From Leptodactylus fallax (Eukaryota; Chordata; Amphibia; Anura; Leptodactylidae), in assembly GCA_947044405.1 (NCBI GenBank), contig CAMRHE010000506.1:1112001-1176000 (forward strand): a stretch of DNA of 64,000 bases. Reading direction: 5' to 3'. Of the stretch, positions 21,754-34,722 are shown one piece after another. A model generated the notes under the pieces. The model had not been told where the DNA came from. It saw only the letters and a program-made list of their open reading frames with translations, and ran no database searches. A program made the position numbers and the translations under genes. Position 1 is the stretch's first letter, and each line of letters opens with the position of its first letter.

Positions 21754-24700
21754 CTGTAATATAAACAGGCAGTCAGATCTCATTAGGGCCTGGCTCCATC
21801 CGAGTGGTCATGCCCAGCTCTGCCAAACATAACAAGCTTTTACATTACATTTAGCAGGAGTGCTAACCAGATTAGCTTCCCGACTACTTACATCAGGGTG
21901 TGTAACCATCAAGCAGCTCCACAAACTCATCTGACACATAGGACCTCTTTCTATTACATCGGGAAGAATAAGGCGCGTGGTAATAATATAGATAGACCTT
22001 GTTCAACCACAAGAGCCCACGTGATGAAACATCTAGAATGTGTTCCACAGAACTCATTGACCTCAAGGAGGAAAGCCAAAATTATAGGGAGTTGTCCATT
22101 TTCTATAGAAGACTCTGGCCACATTACCATAGTAATGCATTCAACATGTTGTGGAAGTTATATATGACATGTATAAAGGAGCAATAAAGAGCATTGTATG
22201 AAGAGGATATAGGCGTAACTAGAAATTCCTGTGTCCCAATGCAAAATCTGTAAAAGGCCCCTAAACTACTTAGTGTCTTCTTATATGGCAGGGAGACCTT
22301 TGGAATCCCTTAGGCCCAGGTACAAGTGCTACCTCTGTAAGCCCTATAGCCACGCCTCTGGAAAAGTAGATTTATAACATTCACAATAGTTATACATCAC
22401 TGCCAGCTGTGCTTTGGTATAGCGTCTATATTTGAGTGTTGGATATAGACATGGGGGAAGATTTATCGAAAATGGCGTTTTCTTTGCCAATCTTGATATG
22501 CCCTGTGCACTTAATTTATGTCAAGGCATACCCGTGCCTCCACTAGTCTGTGCCCCTATAATGACCACTATTTACGTCAGAAAACAGTAGAAAGTGACAA
22601 TTTGCCAAGGTCAATGGCCCAACCCTAACCATGTCCCCTTTCCAGAAACTGTTGAGGGCAGCGTAAACTATCATTTGTTTAATTTTTTTGGTCTTTTTTT
22701 TTTCTTTCCAAAAAGTCTCAAACCAAGGTTTGCAAACATTTATTTCAGTTTTCTAGCGTAAAAGAATTAGAAATCTTCACCATTGTGTTCAAGAAGAAGG
22801 AATAGAGCTCTCATGTCTAATGGAACTATTCATTTTATTAAAAAGATTGTTAAAAGTTTTTTCCAGAAATTTAATATTGATAACCTATCCTTAGGATAGG
22901 ACATCAGTATCGTATTGTCACTTGGCACGCCTATCGATCAGCTGTTTGAAGAGGCTGTGGCGCTAGGGAGTCATGTGACGTATTTGCTGCTCAATCCCAT
23001 TCAAGTGAATACCAAGCACTGCTGTATACTATGTTCAGTGCTGTGCTTGGTACTCAAGGAAAAGTCTGCAGCACTCAACAGATGCCGGGTGTCCGATCTA
23101 AGATTGTTGACCCATCCTAAGTAAAGGTCATAAATATAAACCATATAAACATCCTGGAAAACCCCTTTAAAAGAGTAGTGTTCTACATCAGTGGGCCTCA
23201 CAGCAAAAATGAAAATGGACCCCCATTATGGTGCCAATTTTTGCCTTGATAATTGTTTTCCCTATAAATTCTACCCACAAATAATAGCCATATGCTTCAG
23301 ATACCCATCGACCAAATAGACAGCTATGCCTCTACTACATGCATGCTTGGCCAAGTGAGCCTATGTTCTGAATAGAGAGAGGAGAAAGCTGCTCCCAGAC
23401 TCCTTTGTTGGTGGCTTACAGGATCTCCCTCGAGAAGATAAGGATCAGGTATTTTGCAATCCAACGGCCTGATTGTACTCTCCTCAGACACCCCCATACA
23501 CATTAGATGGCCATCTGGTTCTGCCAAAATCGGTGGGTTCAGCCTATATCAGCTATAACAAATTGTGTAGAAAATGTAGTTAGAATTGTGCAAGCAAGGA
23601 ATGTTAAAAACCCCTGAGCAGTCATCTGGGTGGAGTTGTTCCTGTGAATAGTCATGCAGTCTGGGCTATAATCACACCCAACGTTGCATGATGGATATGC
23701 CTGAATCCCCAGAATCTCTGCAGAAATCCTGCACATGCTCTGTTGAGTCCTGCTTCCTAGGCATGTAAAGTACATCCAGCTTTACTCCGAAAGCTTTACA
23801 GAGCATGTGCAGGTGTATGTGACGATTCACTGGAATGAGTCAGCTCAAATGACTACATGGTCAATTTAGTGTAAAGTAGAACCTGATTCCCTTTAAAAGG
23901 AGCCAAGCCTATAAATGATGTCCATTGGCAGGTAAATATTAGGCGATAAGGAAAGAATCCAAAAATTTAGAAGCCAAAAGCCCAAAATTTCTTTATATAC
24001 AGTAACTAACTCTAACAATTCTTCAGAATAGACAACATCGGTGGGACCGATATCTTTGACTAATTCCAAAAACTATAGGGTTTACTAAGAAAATATGCAT
24101 CTCCAGCTTACAACAGGGCACCATGGGCATAATGAACACTACAATCCTTAAGTGTTTCTCAGCAGACAGCCCACTTCATTTTAGGAGTATACATAATGTT
24201 AGAAGATCAGTTTAGGAAGAGTTTTCCTTTAAAGTGAGACAACTATAAAGCTGGGCGTACACTTTATACAGCTAGCCCTCGAGAGCCCCTCAGACATTCC
24301 CTTGCACAGCTCAGCTGGGTGTGCATGTGTTCTGAATTGCAAGGGGAAATGATCCACTGCCAGACACCTCTAATGGTGGCTTATGTCTCGTAACAATAAA
24401 CAGATCAGACATGTTGCAATCCAACAGCCTGATCCTTCTGCTCCCCGACATCTACCGATGGGGAGGGATGGTACACTTCCATCAATTGGCTGGTCCAAGC
24501 TATATGGTCGTGTTCAGCCAACATTAAATGGGTTATGACATGACAGTAGGATACTGGATAAATTTCTCATCAGTGTGTTCATCCACTGGGACCCGTTAAA
24601 TCGTGAGAAGAGGGTGTTTTTTTCACACAGCTATCTCTGGCGATCCCATTGAAATGAATGAAATGGCTACAATCTCAACGCGAGTAAAACTCCTCCCATT

Positions 24701-24794
24701 CTCAATAACTTGTGGCATAATCCCTTTAATCTAACGTGTATTACAGGTAAAAGTAATACCCACAAGATAGGAGTTGTCTTTAGCGTGCACACAC
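21754..24794. other. FSIP1 intron 7
   Basis: 3.0-kb intron between exons 7 and 8. It contains the TTAA MITE at 22850-23170 (listed separately). The rest has only short ORFs and scattered MITE-like fragments. Confidence 0.6.
22850..23170. repeat. TTAA MITE (T2-like)
   Basis: Left end TTAAAAGTTTTTTCCAGAAA, right end TCCTGGAAAACCCCTTTAA. Inside are ACCTATCCTTAGGATAGG, GATCAGCTGTTTGAAGAGGC and a palindromic ACCAAGCACTGC...GTGCTTGGT block. The same modules recur at 29551, 35851, 37710, 39067, 43464 and elsewhere, making this the most abundant repeat in the window. Confidence 0.75.
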
Positions 24795-24904
24795 CTCAAT
24801 GTTCCTCTGGATGAAATTGACTCTTCTATGATCTTTATTCTTCTTTTTGTGATGTGATTTTTCACTGCTGCTTATGTCAGCGGTTTCCATACCAGAAACA
24901 TTAC
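24795..24904 (-). CDS. fsip1: FSIP1 coding exon 7
   Basis: Acceptor TGTGATTTCAG, donor TTGAG|GTGTGTGC. Length is 110 nt, entering in phase 1 and leaving in phase 0. The product reads GNVSGMETADISSSEKSHHK, then a basic stretch KKKNKDHRRVNFIQRNIE. The end corresponds to HNQDFIKRNIELAKE of mammalian FSIP1, which then runs into exon 8. The lysine/arginine-rich run could be a docking or localisation segment, but nothing here proves that. The exon is short and was found only by splice-site reading, because it has no internal ATG. Confidence 0.88.
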
Positions 24905-25320
24905 CTGAAATCACAGGTGCCAAGATGAATGGTATGGCATCAAGAAATTCTCAACACAGTAATAGTAATAGTCTAGAATACATAAAACATGACCAAGCAC
25001 ATTGATAATGTCTCCAGGACTAATATACGATGAACTTTTCTTCACAGTCATCAAATTCTTCCCCAGACAACCATTATGCATAGTGAAATGGTACACTCTA
25101 TACAGGTGTGTCCTTCCTTACCTTTCCTCATGGCTGGACATATATGTGTTTTGTGAGATGACCAGCTATACAAAACCACATGATTTCCTGATATTCTGTC
25201 ACAAGTTGTCTATCCTGTATGTGTCTATGTGAGGCCACTCAGGGGTTGAATTATGAACGATAGCCTGTTAACGGTTTTGCTAGAATATAAGAATATTGTA
25301 AGGGTGGACACATCTGTACA

Positions 25321-25529
25321 TTATAGGGGTTTTCCCAAGAAGCAAGATATCCAATATTTACCCCCCTTGGTCAGGCAGCGGGCGGACTGCTTCTTTCATT
25401 TCAATGGCAGCACCGGAGATAACCAAAAGTCCCCCATTCTCCTGATCAGTGGGTGTCTGAGTGGTTGGACCCACACTGATCCTATAATGATTATAAGATA
25501 AGGGAACTTTCGTGGGAAAATCCCTTTAA
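25321..25529. repeat. Short TTAA MITE (T2-like)
   Basis: Left end TATAGGGGTTTTCCC, right end GGGAAAATCCCTTTAA. Contains TCAGTGGGTGTCTGAGTGG near 25445, as other members do. It lies in the intron between FSIP1 exons 6 and 7. Left TTAA is mutated. Confidence 0.55.
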
Positions 25530-25899
25530 GGGTAAGCCTACGCGTCCCAGAATTGTGGCAGATTTTACCAGCAGATTTGTGCATGTAAAATAAGCAGTGG
25601 GATACGGTTCTAGATAATCGGATGGGTGTGCACAAATCTCATCTACATGCTGTGAAAACTTTCTGCATGGAAACTGACCTTTGGTGTGGATTTTAGCCAA
25701 GGTATGACAATTTCTACTACACAGATTTCCCTTCTTCAGTGTAGCATGGGTGAAAATTATGGTCAGCAAATTTTACACTTTTCGCTGTAGATTCGTGATG
25801 GAAAATCCACCTTGTGTAGACCTACCCTAACAGTGCTATAGCAGTAGCTATATAACTTACACTGTAGGTACGGCCCTGCAATGCAATGATCCTGGTTAC

Positions 25900-25992
25900 C
25901 TTGAGAGTCTTCCAGGTCCTCATCATAGTCTTCAGGTGGAAGTTGAGTGGAAAACAATGGCGGGAATATTTTTTCAAAGACAATGACGTCTG
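25900..25992 (-). CDS. fsip1: FSIP1 coding exon 6
   Basis: Acceptor TTGTTGTTGCTCAG, donor CTCAAG|GTAACCAG. Length is 93 nt, phase 1 in and phase 1 out. The product reads ADVIVFEKIFPPLFSTQLPP then EDYDEDLEDSQG. It matches SSVFHTQIPPEEYE of mammalian FSIP1, with the F-TQ-PPE-Y core intact. The acceptor is a tandem CAGCAG, so use of the second AG (first base 25989) would drop one residue without changing frame. The upstream intron, to exon 5, is about 15 kb. Confidence 0.9.
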
Positions 25993-28900
25993 CTGAGCAA
26001 CAACAATACAAAAGAACAGTCAGAATTTTGCTAATCATAAATAACCAACATCATAGTAAGAGTGATTGGGATCCCTACAGCAAGACATATGCAGTATAAT
26101 ACACCAGTACTAGATGGCAGGTGAGAGGAACTAGCAGCAGCAATTCCTGGCCACAGAGCATGTCAGCCTGCCGCCCAAATATTGTACATGTAACATATAA
26201 ATCTGCAGTGTTATATACAGCTCTATAATATAGCACTCATGTGGGGCTATACAGTTCCTTGAATTATTTCGCCATTTCAAGGAATCGTGAAACCGCTGTT
26301 AGGCCTGCCAGGAAGTCTGATATATTCCGTACTCGCTTTGGCCTCCGGCTATAAACCGCTTCTTCCCTGTAGTCAATAGTAAGGTGGTAAGACTGGGAAG
26401 CCTACAACAAATATATCAGACTACTTTCCCCATGCCAGATCACTGAACTTTTTCTAGCTTCTATAAGCAAAAACGTGAGATTAAAATTGAGAAGTCGCCC
26501 ATAAACTTGAATAAACAGATATTATTTTTGGCAAAAATCGCCCAACCCTACAGTCAGGACTGGTGAACGTTGACAATGGCCAAATACGCAGCCATTCTGC
26601 AGCAATTCCACAGCATATGGATTGTGCGGTGGATTCATTGGGATTTTTACCCCATAGAGTGAAGGGATAAAAGCCATGGTGGAAATCCACAACATGCTTG
26701 TTTTTCTATTCTGATGTTTTCTCCACATGTGGATGGATTATTGAAACCCCTATTCGGATAAATTGTAATAGGTTTAAAATCGGCTCCAAATTCCGTCCTG
26801 AATCAGCCATGGAATCCTTGGCAGGATCGGGCAGAATTCTTATTTTTTCAGCGTCTTGCCGTGGATTCTGTGGCTGATTCAGCTAAAGAGCCGGCAGCAC
26901 AAGCCTCAAGTGGATTAACCCCATCGTGTCCTGAGCTGGTTAGTGAGTAAACCTGTGGCAAAAAGCCAGTGAAAGTAGAGAGGAATCAGCGGCAGACGAC
27001 CATCTCAAATTCCTCTTCACTTTCCAACATGGGCCCTATATTGCTGCAGATTTACAATGCTGAGTGTGCACAGTGTATGAATCCACCCTTATGACTGCCT
27101 TTTGTGGTTAGTGGCTATCATGTACCAGTCTGATTTCCATTCGATCACCATAACTTTCAACAGCAGAATGTTTTCTATCCAGGAAGACGGAGGAGGAGGA
27201 GGGAATACATTACATTTTATACTACAGTAGTGGTTTGGCATATATATATTTATTCCATAGGAGAACCCTTAAAGTGAACTTGTCACGCTTACAATGCAGT
27301 GTAACCTATGGACAGCATATTACAGAGCAGGAGGAGACGATGTATAATTTTGTGGGGAAAATTTTGGTGTAACTTGCAATGCATAGATCCAAATTCCTGC
27401 TCATACTGAGTTTAGGAGTCCAGTGGGCGGTCCTATTCAATGACTGCTAGTTATGGATGCACACTGAAATAGAGAAGGCCGACAATGCCTTACTAGGACC
27501 ACCCACTGGACTTCTTGTCGAAGGGAAGTGTACTTACACAGTCTGGCAGTGTAGAGACACTCCACCAACTGGTAACACCCATTGTCAATGTATTCAAATA
27601 TTTCCAGGAGGAATAACAGAACAACAGAGTTCTAAGAAAAGATGCTACAGAACTGTTAGGCTCCATTCAGATTAGATATGTCAGGAGAGGTGACAGGTCC
27701 TTTTTGAGGATGGGTGTACTTTCTATATAAAAGGTCAAAAAATTGAATTACAACAGAAGATACATTTGCACTTGGAAAAAATATGGCACACCAAATACAA
27801 TACTATTGAAATTTTCCTAAAAACTGAAGCAAAGACCTAAGAAGGCGCTAGTGGGAGAGACTATAGGAAAGTCAAACAATGGCTGACTTCAAACATTCTT
27901 GGTGGTGGGAAGAAGTAAATAAAACAGGTGGCACAAGACGGATTTGCTTCAAGGGCCATTTGAACGCACATGTCAATGGAAAAATAAACTAAGCACTGGC
28001 CAAAAATGTCAAACACCCTACTTTTCCTTGGAAACCTGTAAAAGATTGTCCACTTAACACCTGGTCAATACACACAAAGTCTACCGCTGTGTGAAGTTCC
28101 TTTAGTGATCTGTGCAGGTTTTTCCATACAAACAAAGCCGTAAGTATCTGTACATAGCAACTGTAAGAAGCTTCTATACACTGGCCTAATAACGGAGTAT
28201 CCACAGAACCTAAAAAAAATCAGATGAACAGAGAAGGAGAGAGATTTTGGGTGGTTTTAGAAGAATACATGACTTGATTACTATTTATGGGATTATTTAG
28301 AGGAATCCAGCCAGGTGATCTGAGATCTAATCTTGGACCATCACTGATTTCCTGAATGAAGCTTCATACACACAACCGTAGTTGTTTCAAGTATATTTTC
28401 CGAAATTGCGGATACAATATGGACCCATTCATTTCTATGGTCCCATATATAAGCACCTAGCATTTACTGATCAGTGCCCGGGCTGTAGGAACTATCAATA
28501 AATTATGGAGCAGGTCCTATTCTTGTCTGTATTTGTGGCACAGACTCACCTATACAAGTGGAGGGGATCACACAGGTCTTTTGCAGATCCATGAATATGG
28601 ATGACATACTGATGCAAAGCGAACATGTTTTTTGCGAATTGCGGTTCAGTATTTGCAGCCAGTAAAACCACTATGGTCATGTGCATGTAGCCTAAAGCAG
28701 CTTTATCACTAGTTCCACAATACTGGCTGATCGCCGGGAGTGATCGGCTGAACAGGCTGTCTTCATAAAAACAAACCTATTAAAGGGAATGCGTCACCGG
28801 AAAATGACTTATTTTTAAGCCAAGTTTTGTTAAACATATTTTAATATTTTTTTTCTACCTATTTTTTCATTTTCCATGTCACTATATGTATTTATTTTTT

Positions 28901-29550
28901 AAAAGTACTATATCCTGCAATTTTCACTCTGCCCACTAAGCCTAATAATAGTATGACACTCGCCAATTCTCTTGGGGGTTTTCTTTGCAGCAGTCACCTC
29001 ATTTACATGATAGAGGGTAATAACAATGAATGCAGAATTACATTTCAGTGATTTACCACTCTCACAGGAGGACATGGATGTCAGATTATGATACAATGTG
29101 CATTCTTAAGGGCCTTTTGCACAAGATGATAATTTGTCAAATTAGGTCACAAGTACCCAAAGGGTAGTCCCATTCCTGGGACGTGCTCCGGCTCCTGAAA
29201 GTAAGTCCTGTCCAATGACTCCAGGAAAGCTGTAGAACAGTGGAGCATTCAGGCAAGACCACTGGGGGACAATTTTGGCATGGTTTACTCATTAGAACCG
29301 AAGTACTATCGCTTATTCACAGTTAGGAGATAACTTGCTAATTGTGGGGGTCCAACCACTAGGACAACCACCAATCGAGAATAGGGGTTCCTTGTGCCCC
29401 TAAATGAATGGAGTAGCTAGTCATGCTATGGGAATGAATGGTGCAGAAACATGTATGCTCGACCTGCTGCTCCATTCACATGTGAGAATGGAACGCCCAT
29501 TCCTGTGCCTGATGGGGGCCCTAGCAATCAAACCTGGATCAATTAGCATG
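25993..29550. other. First part of the ~15-kb FSIP1 intron 5
   Basis: A possible MITE spans about 27268-27710: left TTAAAGTGAACTTGTCACG, right GAGGTGACAGGTCC. A single MITE end, TTAAAGGGAATGCGTCACCG, lies near 28780. No gene supported. Confidence 0.5.
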
Positions 29551-29981
29551 TTAAAGGGGTTTTCTTGAACTTACAAACTGATGACCTATCCTTAGGATAG
29601 GTCATTAATATGTGATCAGTGAGGGCCCGGCACCCAGGACCCCGCCGATCGGATGTTTGAGGAGGCTGCATTCCTAACAAGCACTGTGGCAATGATGTCA
29701 CATTCATCAGTCACATGACACAGCAGCAACTCAGTCCCTTCGAAGTGAATGGGGCTGAGCAATAATACCAAGCACAGTCCCTATGATATGTACAGCACAT
29801 TACTTGATATTTAGTGAAGAAGCCACAGCGCTCACTGAGTGCTGCAGCCTCTTCAACCAGCTGATCCGTGAGGGTCCTGGGTATCCTAAGGATAGGTCAT
29901 CAATATATATGTCCAGGAATACTCCTTTATGTCCTATGCTGTGGATAGAGGGTAACTTGAAATAATCAGAATACCCTTTAA
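29551..29981. repeat. TTAA MITE (T2-like)
   Basis: Left end TTAAAGGGGTTTTCTTG. The ACCTATCCTTAGGATAGGTC block near 29582 is mirrored by ATCCTAAGGATAGGTCATC near 29883. A right end CCTTTAA lies at 29976-29981, with an alternative inner end at 29930. Same family as 22850, 35851 and 43464. Confidence 0.7.
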
Positions 29982-30949
29982 GCCCCTTACCCAGCTCTGT
30001 TATTAACTTGGTAATGTCACTGAAATATCTGTTTGCCATAGAAATCTGCTTTGTCTCTGTAAAAATACTCAGCTCTGACTCCAAAACTTCTGTGGATGCA
30101 GATTTACCAGGAATAACTCTTCAGAGGTAAGCTGTACCCCTAGGCATCTGCAGGTAGCGTACTGTATGTAGCCTCCTTCAGGAACGTATGGAATGTTGTT
30201 TTGGTATACTGATAAGGATCGACATTACGGGCGCACAATGGAGCACTCACTTTAGTCACCTGACACCAATTTTCAGGACGAGAACTCATTTTGAAAGTTT
30301 TCTATAAGGAAATCTAGTAGCTTAAAGGTCTTTATAAGGAATCTTGTTCAGAAAAAGGAAACGCAGTCTAAGAATGATTTTACAAAACGCAGATCTACAA
30401 TGTCAGAAAAATAAATTCACATAGGAGGCCGGCAACCCTGGTACTAGGCCAAGCCTGGCTCCATGACAGAAAACGGCTTCCATGTTATCTGCCGTACCAG
30501 GTTGCCAGGAGGTGGACACAATGTGGACTGCTCATCCAAGACCGACAATATAAGGTTACGGATTCATTAAACTGCGGTTAACCCCTTCAGACGATCCAAG
30601 CGCAAGCTATCAAAGCCAGAAGATTTATAGGGAAAATATTTCCATCCACTTTCATCCATAATCCCAAATCTAAAGCCATCTAAACCTCCTATGTTAGGAA
30701 GGGGATTTGTGGCTATTACATATTAGATAATGCCCTCCTATTGTAAATAATAAGAATATTAGAAGTTACCCTGAGTTACATGGCCTGCAGACTAGTCGTG
30801 TAATACACATCAACAGATGTACATAAAATGGGTATAAACCTGATATTCTGAAAGTGCAGCGGAGGACAGCGCTGGGGGACTGTCTAGGATTTATTTGTCG
30901 TGACCAGGATGCTGTGTCTGGCATAGGTGGTAGTGGTAATAGAGGACAT
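29982..30949. other. Intron sequence, nothing recognised
   Basis: No supported feature. Short ORFs only. Confidence 0.5.
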
Positions 30950-31790
30950 TGGGACTGGCAGTGGGGACACCGGGGATGGTAGTGAAAGGCTTAGCAGACA
31001 GCAGTGGTGGGCATAGAGGATAGCAGTAAAAGGCTTAGTGAATGGCAATGGATGGCAATGGAGGGCATGATAGATGGCAGTGAAAGGCTTAGCAGACAGC
31101 AGTGGTGGGCATAGAGGATAGCAGTAAAAGGCTTAGTGAATGGCAGTGGATGGCAATGGAGGGCATGATAGATGGCAGTGAAAGGCTTAGCGGACAGCAG
31201 TGGAGGGCATAGAGGATGGCAGTAAAAGGCTTAGTGAATGGTGGTGGAGGGCAATGGAGGGCATGATAGATGGCAGTGAAAGGCTTAGCGGACAGCAGTG
31301 GAGGGCATAGAGGATGGCAGTAAAAGGCTTAGTGAATGGTGGTGGAGGGCAGAGTGGATGACAGTGAAAGGTATAACAGATGGCAGTGGAGGGCATAGTG
31401 GATGACAGTGAAAGACTTAGTGAATGGCAGTGGAGGGCAGAGTAGATGACAGTAGAGGCACAGTGGATGGCAATGGAGGGAAGAGTGGATGACATTGAAA
31501 GGAGTAACAGATGGCAGTGGAGGACATACTGGATGACAGTGGGGGCACAGTGAATGGCAGTGGTGGGCATGGTGGATGGCAGTGAAAGGCTTAGTGAATG
31601 ACAGTGGAGGGTATACTGAATGACAAAGTAGGCACAGTGGATGGCATAGCGTATGGCAGTGGAGGGCATAGCGTATGGCAGTGGAGAGAATTGTGGAAAG
31701 CTGCGAAGACCATTGTGGATGGCAGTGGGGGCACAGTGTATGGAAGTAGGAGGCATAGTGTATGGCAGTGGGGCACATTTTAGCTTGCAG
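30950..31790. repeat. Minisatellite array, partly with a 98-bp higher-order unit
   Basis: Built from variants of TGGCAGTGGAGGGCATAG, GATGACAGTGAAAGGCTTAG and TGAATGGCAGTGGAGGG. The marker AGCAGTAAAAGG or GGCAGTAAAAGG recurs at 31022, 31120, 31218 and 31316, exactly 98 bp apart. The right half is less regular. On the minus strand the array lacks stops in two frames, producing repetitive open frames of 189 and 149 codons (31187-31756 and 31329-31778) rich in Ser/Pro/His. I regard these as by-products. Confidence 0.85.
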
Positions 31791-32559
31791 TGAGAAGAAT
31801 TATTGCTGCCACTGTGGTATCCATTAGAGCTGAGACTGGAAGAGTTAACCCCTATATTACATGCTCTGTACTACAGGCTTAGTCATATGTAATACTACTA
31901 TTACCCTCAGCAATAATAATAATGGATTACTGGGGGTGAAAAATACAAGACCTGCAGGTATGAGCTGACCACTGCAGCGGATTACATCTATAAAATGCTG
32001 TTCAGATGGGAGAAGCCCTTTAGGCTGACATCTTACCAGAGTAGTATGCACACGTCTAAAAATGTGACAAGTCATCAAAGTGCACCAAATCCAGAAAAGA
32101 AAAGAAAGAAGATATACTGGGCGAAGACACATCTCAAGAGATTGCTAGAAGACACAGAGTGACTTAGTAGAATAAGCAGGAAATGATTGAAGACCTTACA
32201 CATAATCCTCGCTGCCAAATACAAGAAATATTCTACCATAAAGCAACTGAGAAAATGCAAAGAGGAGACAGGAGGAGTAACACGTGGAAATATGAGGACA
32301 TTCTGAGGAGTTTATCTGAATGCTTAGATAGCTACTTGGTAAAGAACCAAAACTAACACTAACTCGACTAAAAACCGGCCAAAAGCAACGTAAGAAACCG
32401 GTGCACGCTCTACAGCGATCTCACAGTCTACATTCACTAAGGGGCTCAATGAGATTAGACTATAGGATCTGCTATTTAGTGTCCAATAACAGTGCTGGTT
32501 CTGTCTATTCATCTGAGCTGCAATACCAGACTTGGCCAACAGACAAGAGTGGTGCTGTT
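31791..32559. other. Intron sequence, nothing recognised
   Basis: No supported feature. Confidence 0.5.
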
Positions 32560-32830
32560 CCTGAGAAAAGAGGTTCCTAAGAAACCCCGTTTTTTTTCGT
32601 CGGACACAAAGTCCTGCATGTCCAACTTTGTTTCCGCCGAAAATAACTGTCTTCACGGCGCAGAGGGTGTAAGCGCACAGCCACGCATTACTTTAAAAAC
32701 CCATTCAAGTGAATGGGTTTTTAAGCAAAGCGTCGCAAACCTTTCCCTATCCATGCCTATCCAGTTTTCCGACATTTAGGACGGATTCACGACGGACGGA
32801 GTGCCGCCGCAAGTGTGAACCCACCCTTAT
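32560..32830. repeat. MITE fragment, GTCCGTT-type family
   Basis: Contains an AAAAACCCATTCAAGTG / CACTTGAATGGG-type palindrome near 32695-32722, TCCGACATTTAGGACGG, and the right end CCGCCGCAAGTGTGAACCCA. It shares AAAGTCCTGCATGT with the element at 34125-34722. The left end was not resolved. Confidence 0.5.
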
Positions 32831-33795
32831 ATGTTGTTATAGGGTTAAACTCAACTTTTAATTCCTATGCAAATAAACTGTTCAGTGCCCCCGAGGCATC
32901 GCAACACCTTTTCATCTGTGGTCTCTACCCAGTGTCATCCCATAACATACAGATTGGCCATTCCTGAGGTGTTGTGACCACTAGCAAAAAACGGGTGCTC
33001 TGGCTGACACGGCCACGCCCCTGGTGCACCAAACAGCTCATTTGCATACAGGTTAAAAGTTGATTTTCTTGTCAACAAGAGAAAAAAAAAAGGTCTGTTC
33101 ACTAACTGTCCCTATGCTTTAGAAGCCATCTTGATGTTGGTAGACTCCCTATAACAGGCACTATGCCGCTGTGTTATTTGGCGGCATTATTTCGTGCATT
33201 GTATGGTGGTTTTATTTAGACACCAAGTGCTCCACAGACCTAAACGTATGGCACAAATATGACCTATTAATATGTGTTATAGGAAAACCCCTGGTCGCTG
33301 AATATTTCCACATATGCTCTGACTCCTAATTTTATTTCCACAAAGGAACACGATAATCTCAGGTCAGGACAGATAGTTTCACACATGGCTGCACAGACAA
33401 GGGTGAGATTATTGGGGCAAAAATAAAGTGTTTGCAACGTGATGCAACACATTCCCATGAATATGAAATTTACTCCTATTTTACAGGAATGTGCGGCTTG
33501 CACATAGAGCAGGCATGTCAGAAATGTGGTAATACGGTGTGAGGCCGAAACTTGTGGAGGTGAGCTCAGGAACGTTCACAATCATGATGTTTAAAGGACC
33601 GGCAGCTGAATGGACGTATACAATGCTAAACCCAGGGCTTGTCAATGGATTTATACAGGAAAATGTGGGAAGAAGAGAATAAAACCAGTACCCTTTATCA
33701 GCAAGTGAACAAACCCATAATCACAAGCTCTCGGCTTTGCTGGTGTCTCCTCCATGAGTCAGTACGGTTTAGACTTTTACTATGTAAGCTGATGC

Positions 33796-33808
33796 TGCCA
33801 TCTGCTGG
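33796..33808 (-). promoter_or_regulatory. CTCF-core-like match
   Basis: The minus strand reads CCAGCAGATGGCA, fitting the CCASYAGRKGGCR core. A single short match in intron DNA, so chance occurrence is quite possible. Binding was not tested. Confidence 0.25.
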
Positions 33809-34124
33809 TCTTTTATGTGAACTGACTGATGCATCAGGGTATGCATCACAGGGTATGGGTCACAGATTTTGCAAACCCAACTGGTTAGCTATAATACAGT
33901 AGAATGGCAGAATAGTAAGTGGATGGAAGATCGGCACGATGCTATACCAGCCTTGCCAAGACGACAGTAGGATAGAGAAGGAGAGTTTGAGATTTGCTGG
34001 CATTATCCGATTCTCACAGTTTTAGTCGTTGTCTTTGCACTGTGTCTGCCCTTTGCACTGTGGCGACACTACAGCTGATTCTGTACAATGAGACTGAACT
34101 GTGCCTTGTACTGTAAGACAGGGT
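33809..34124. other. Intron sequence, nothing recognised
   Basis: No supported feature. Confidence 0.5.
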
Positions 34125-34722
34125 TCACACTACCGTAGATGTCCGTTCTGATAGTGTCCTTTAAAAAAAAGAAAAAAAAAAAACAAAAAACGGACACCTA
34201 TCATAACAGACATTAACGGACACTAACTGATGTTAATGTGTCCGTTTTTTTTAACTGATCCAATTAATGGATTAGTTAAAAAAAACAGACACATTAGCAT
34301 CAGTAGGTGTCCGTTTTTTAACACTGTCGGTTTTTTTTTTTTTTCTCCTTTCTGAGCATGCGCAAGAAAAAACGGACATAAAATAAGGGACAGTAACTGA
34401 TGGCTCTCAGTTACTGTCCGTTATAAGTCCGTTACCCATAGACTTCAATGTTAAAAAAAATAACGGACACTTGCTGTCCGTCAAGAATCGTTTTTTTTTC
34501 AAACGGACAAAAAGTCCTGCATGTAGTATTTTTTTTCCGCGAAAAAAAAACGGACTTCTGACGGATTTGGTGTAAACGGACACAATATAAAAACCCATTG
34601 AAATGAATGGAAATTTTAACGGATTTCTGACGGTTCAGCTAGTGTCCGATGCTAAAATCTTGTAACGGACAATAGCAACGGACACTACTGACGGTCACCA
34701 ACGGTAGTGTGAACGCCCCCTA
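34125..34722. repeat. Foldback MITE built of iterated GTCCGTT/AACGGAC motifs
   Basis: Terminal repeats: GGGTTCACACTACCGT on the left, ACGGTAGTGTGAACGCCCCC on the right. Inside, AACGGAC or its complement recurs more than a dozen times, with many local hairpins (for example around 34213-34330) and T-runs. Relatives: 32560-32830, 51183-51883 and 52370-52640. No coding capacity. Confidence 0.75.

Noticed and set aside
31187..31756. 189-codon minus-strand open frame rich in Ser, Pro and His
   Set aside because: It is the translation of a tandem array; composition and period follow the DNA repeat, and no splice or start context supports a gene.
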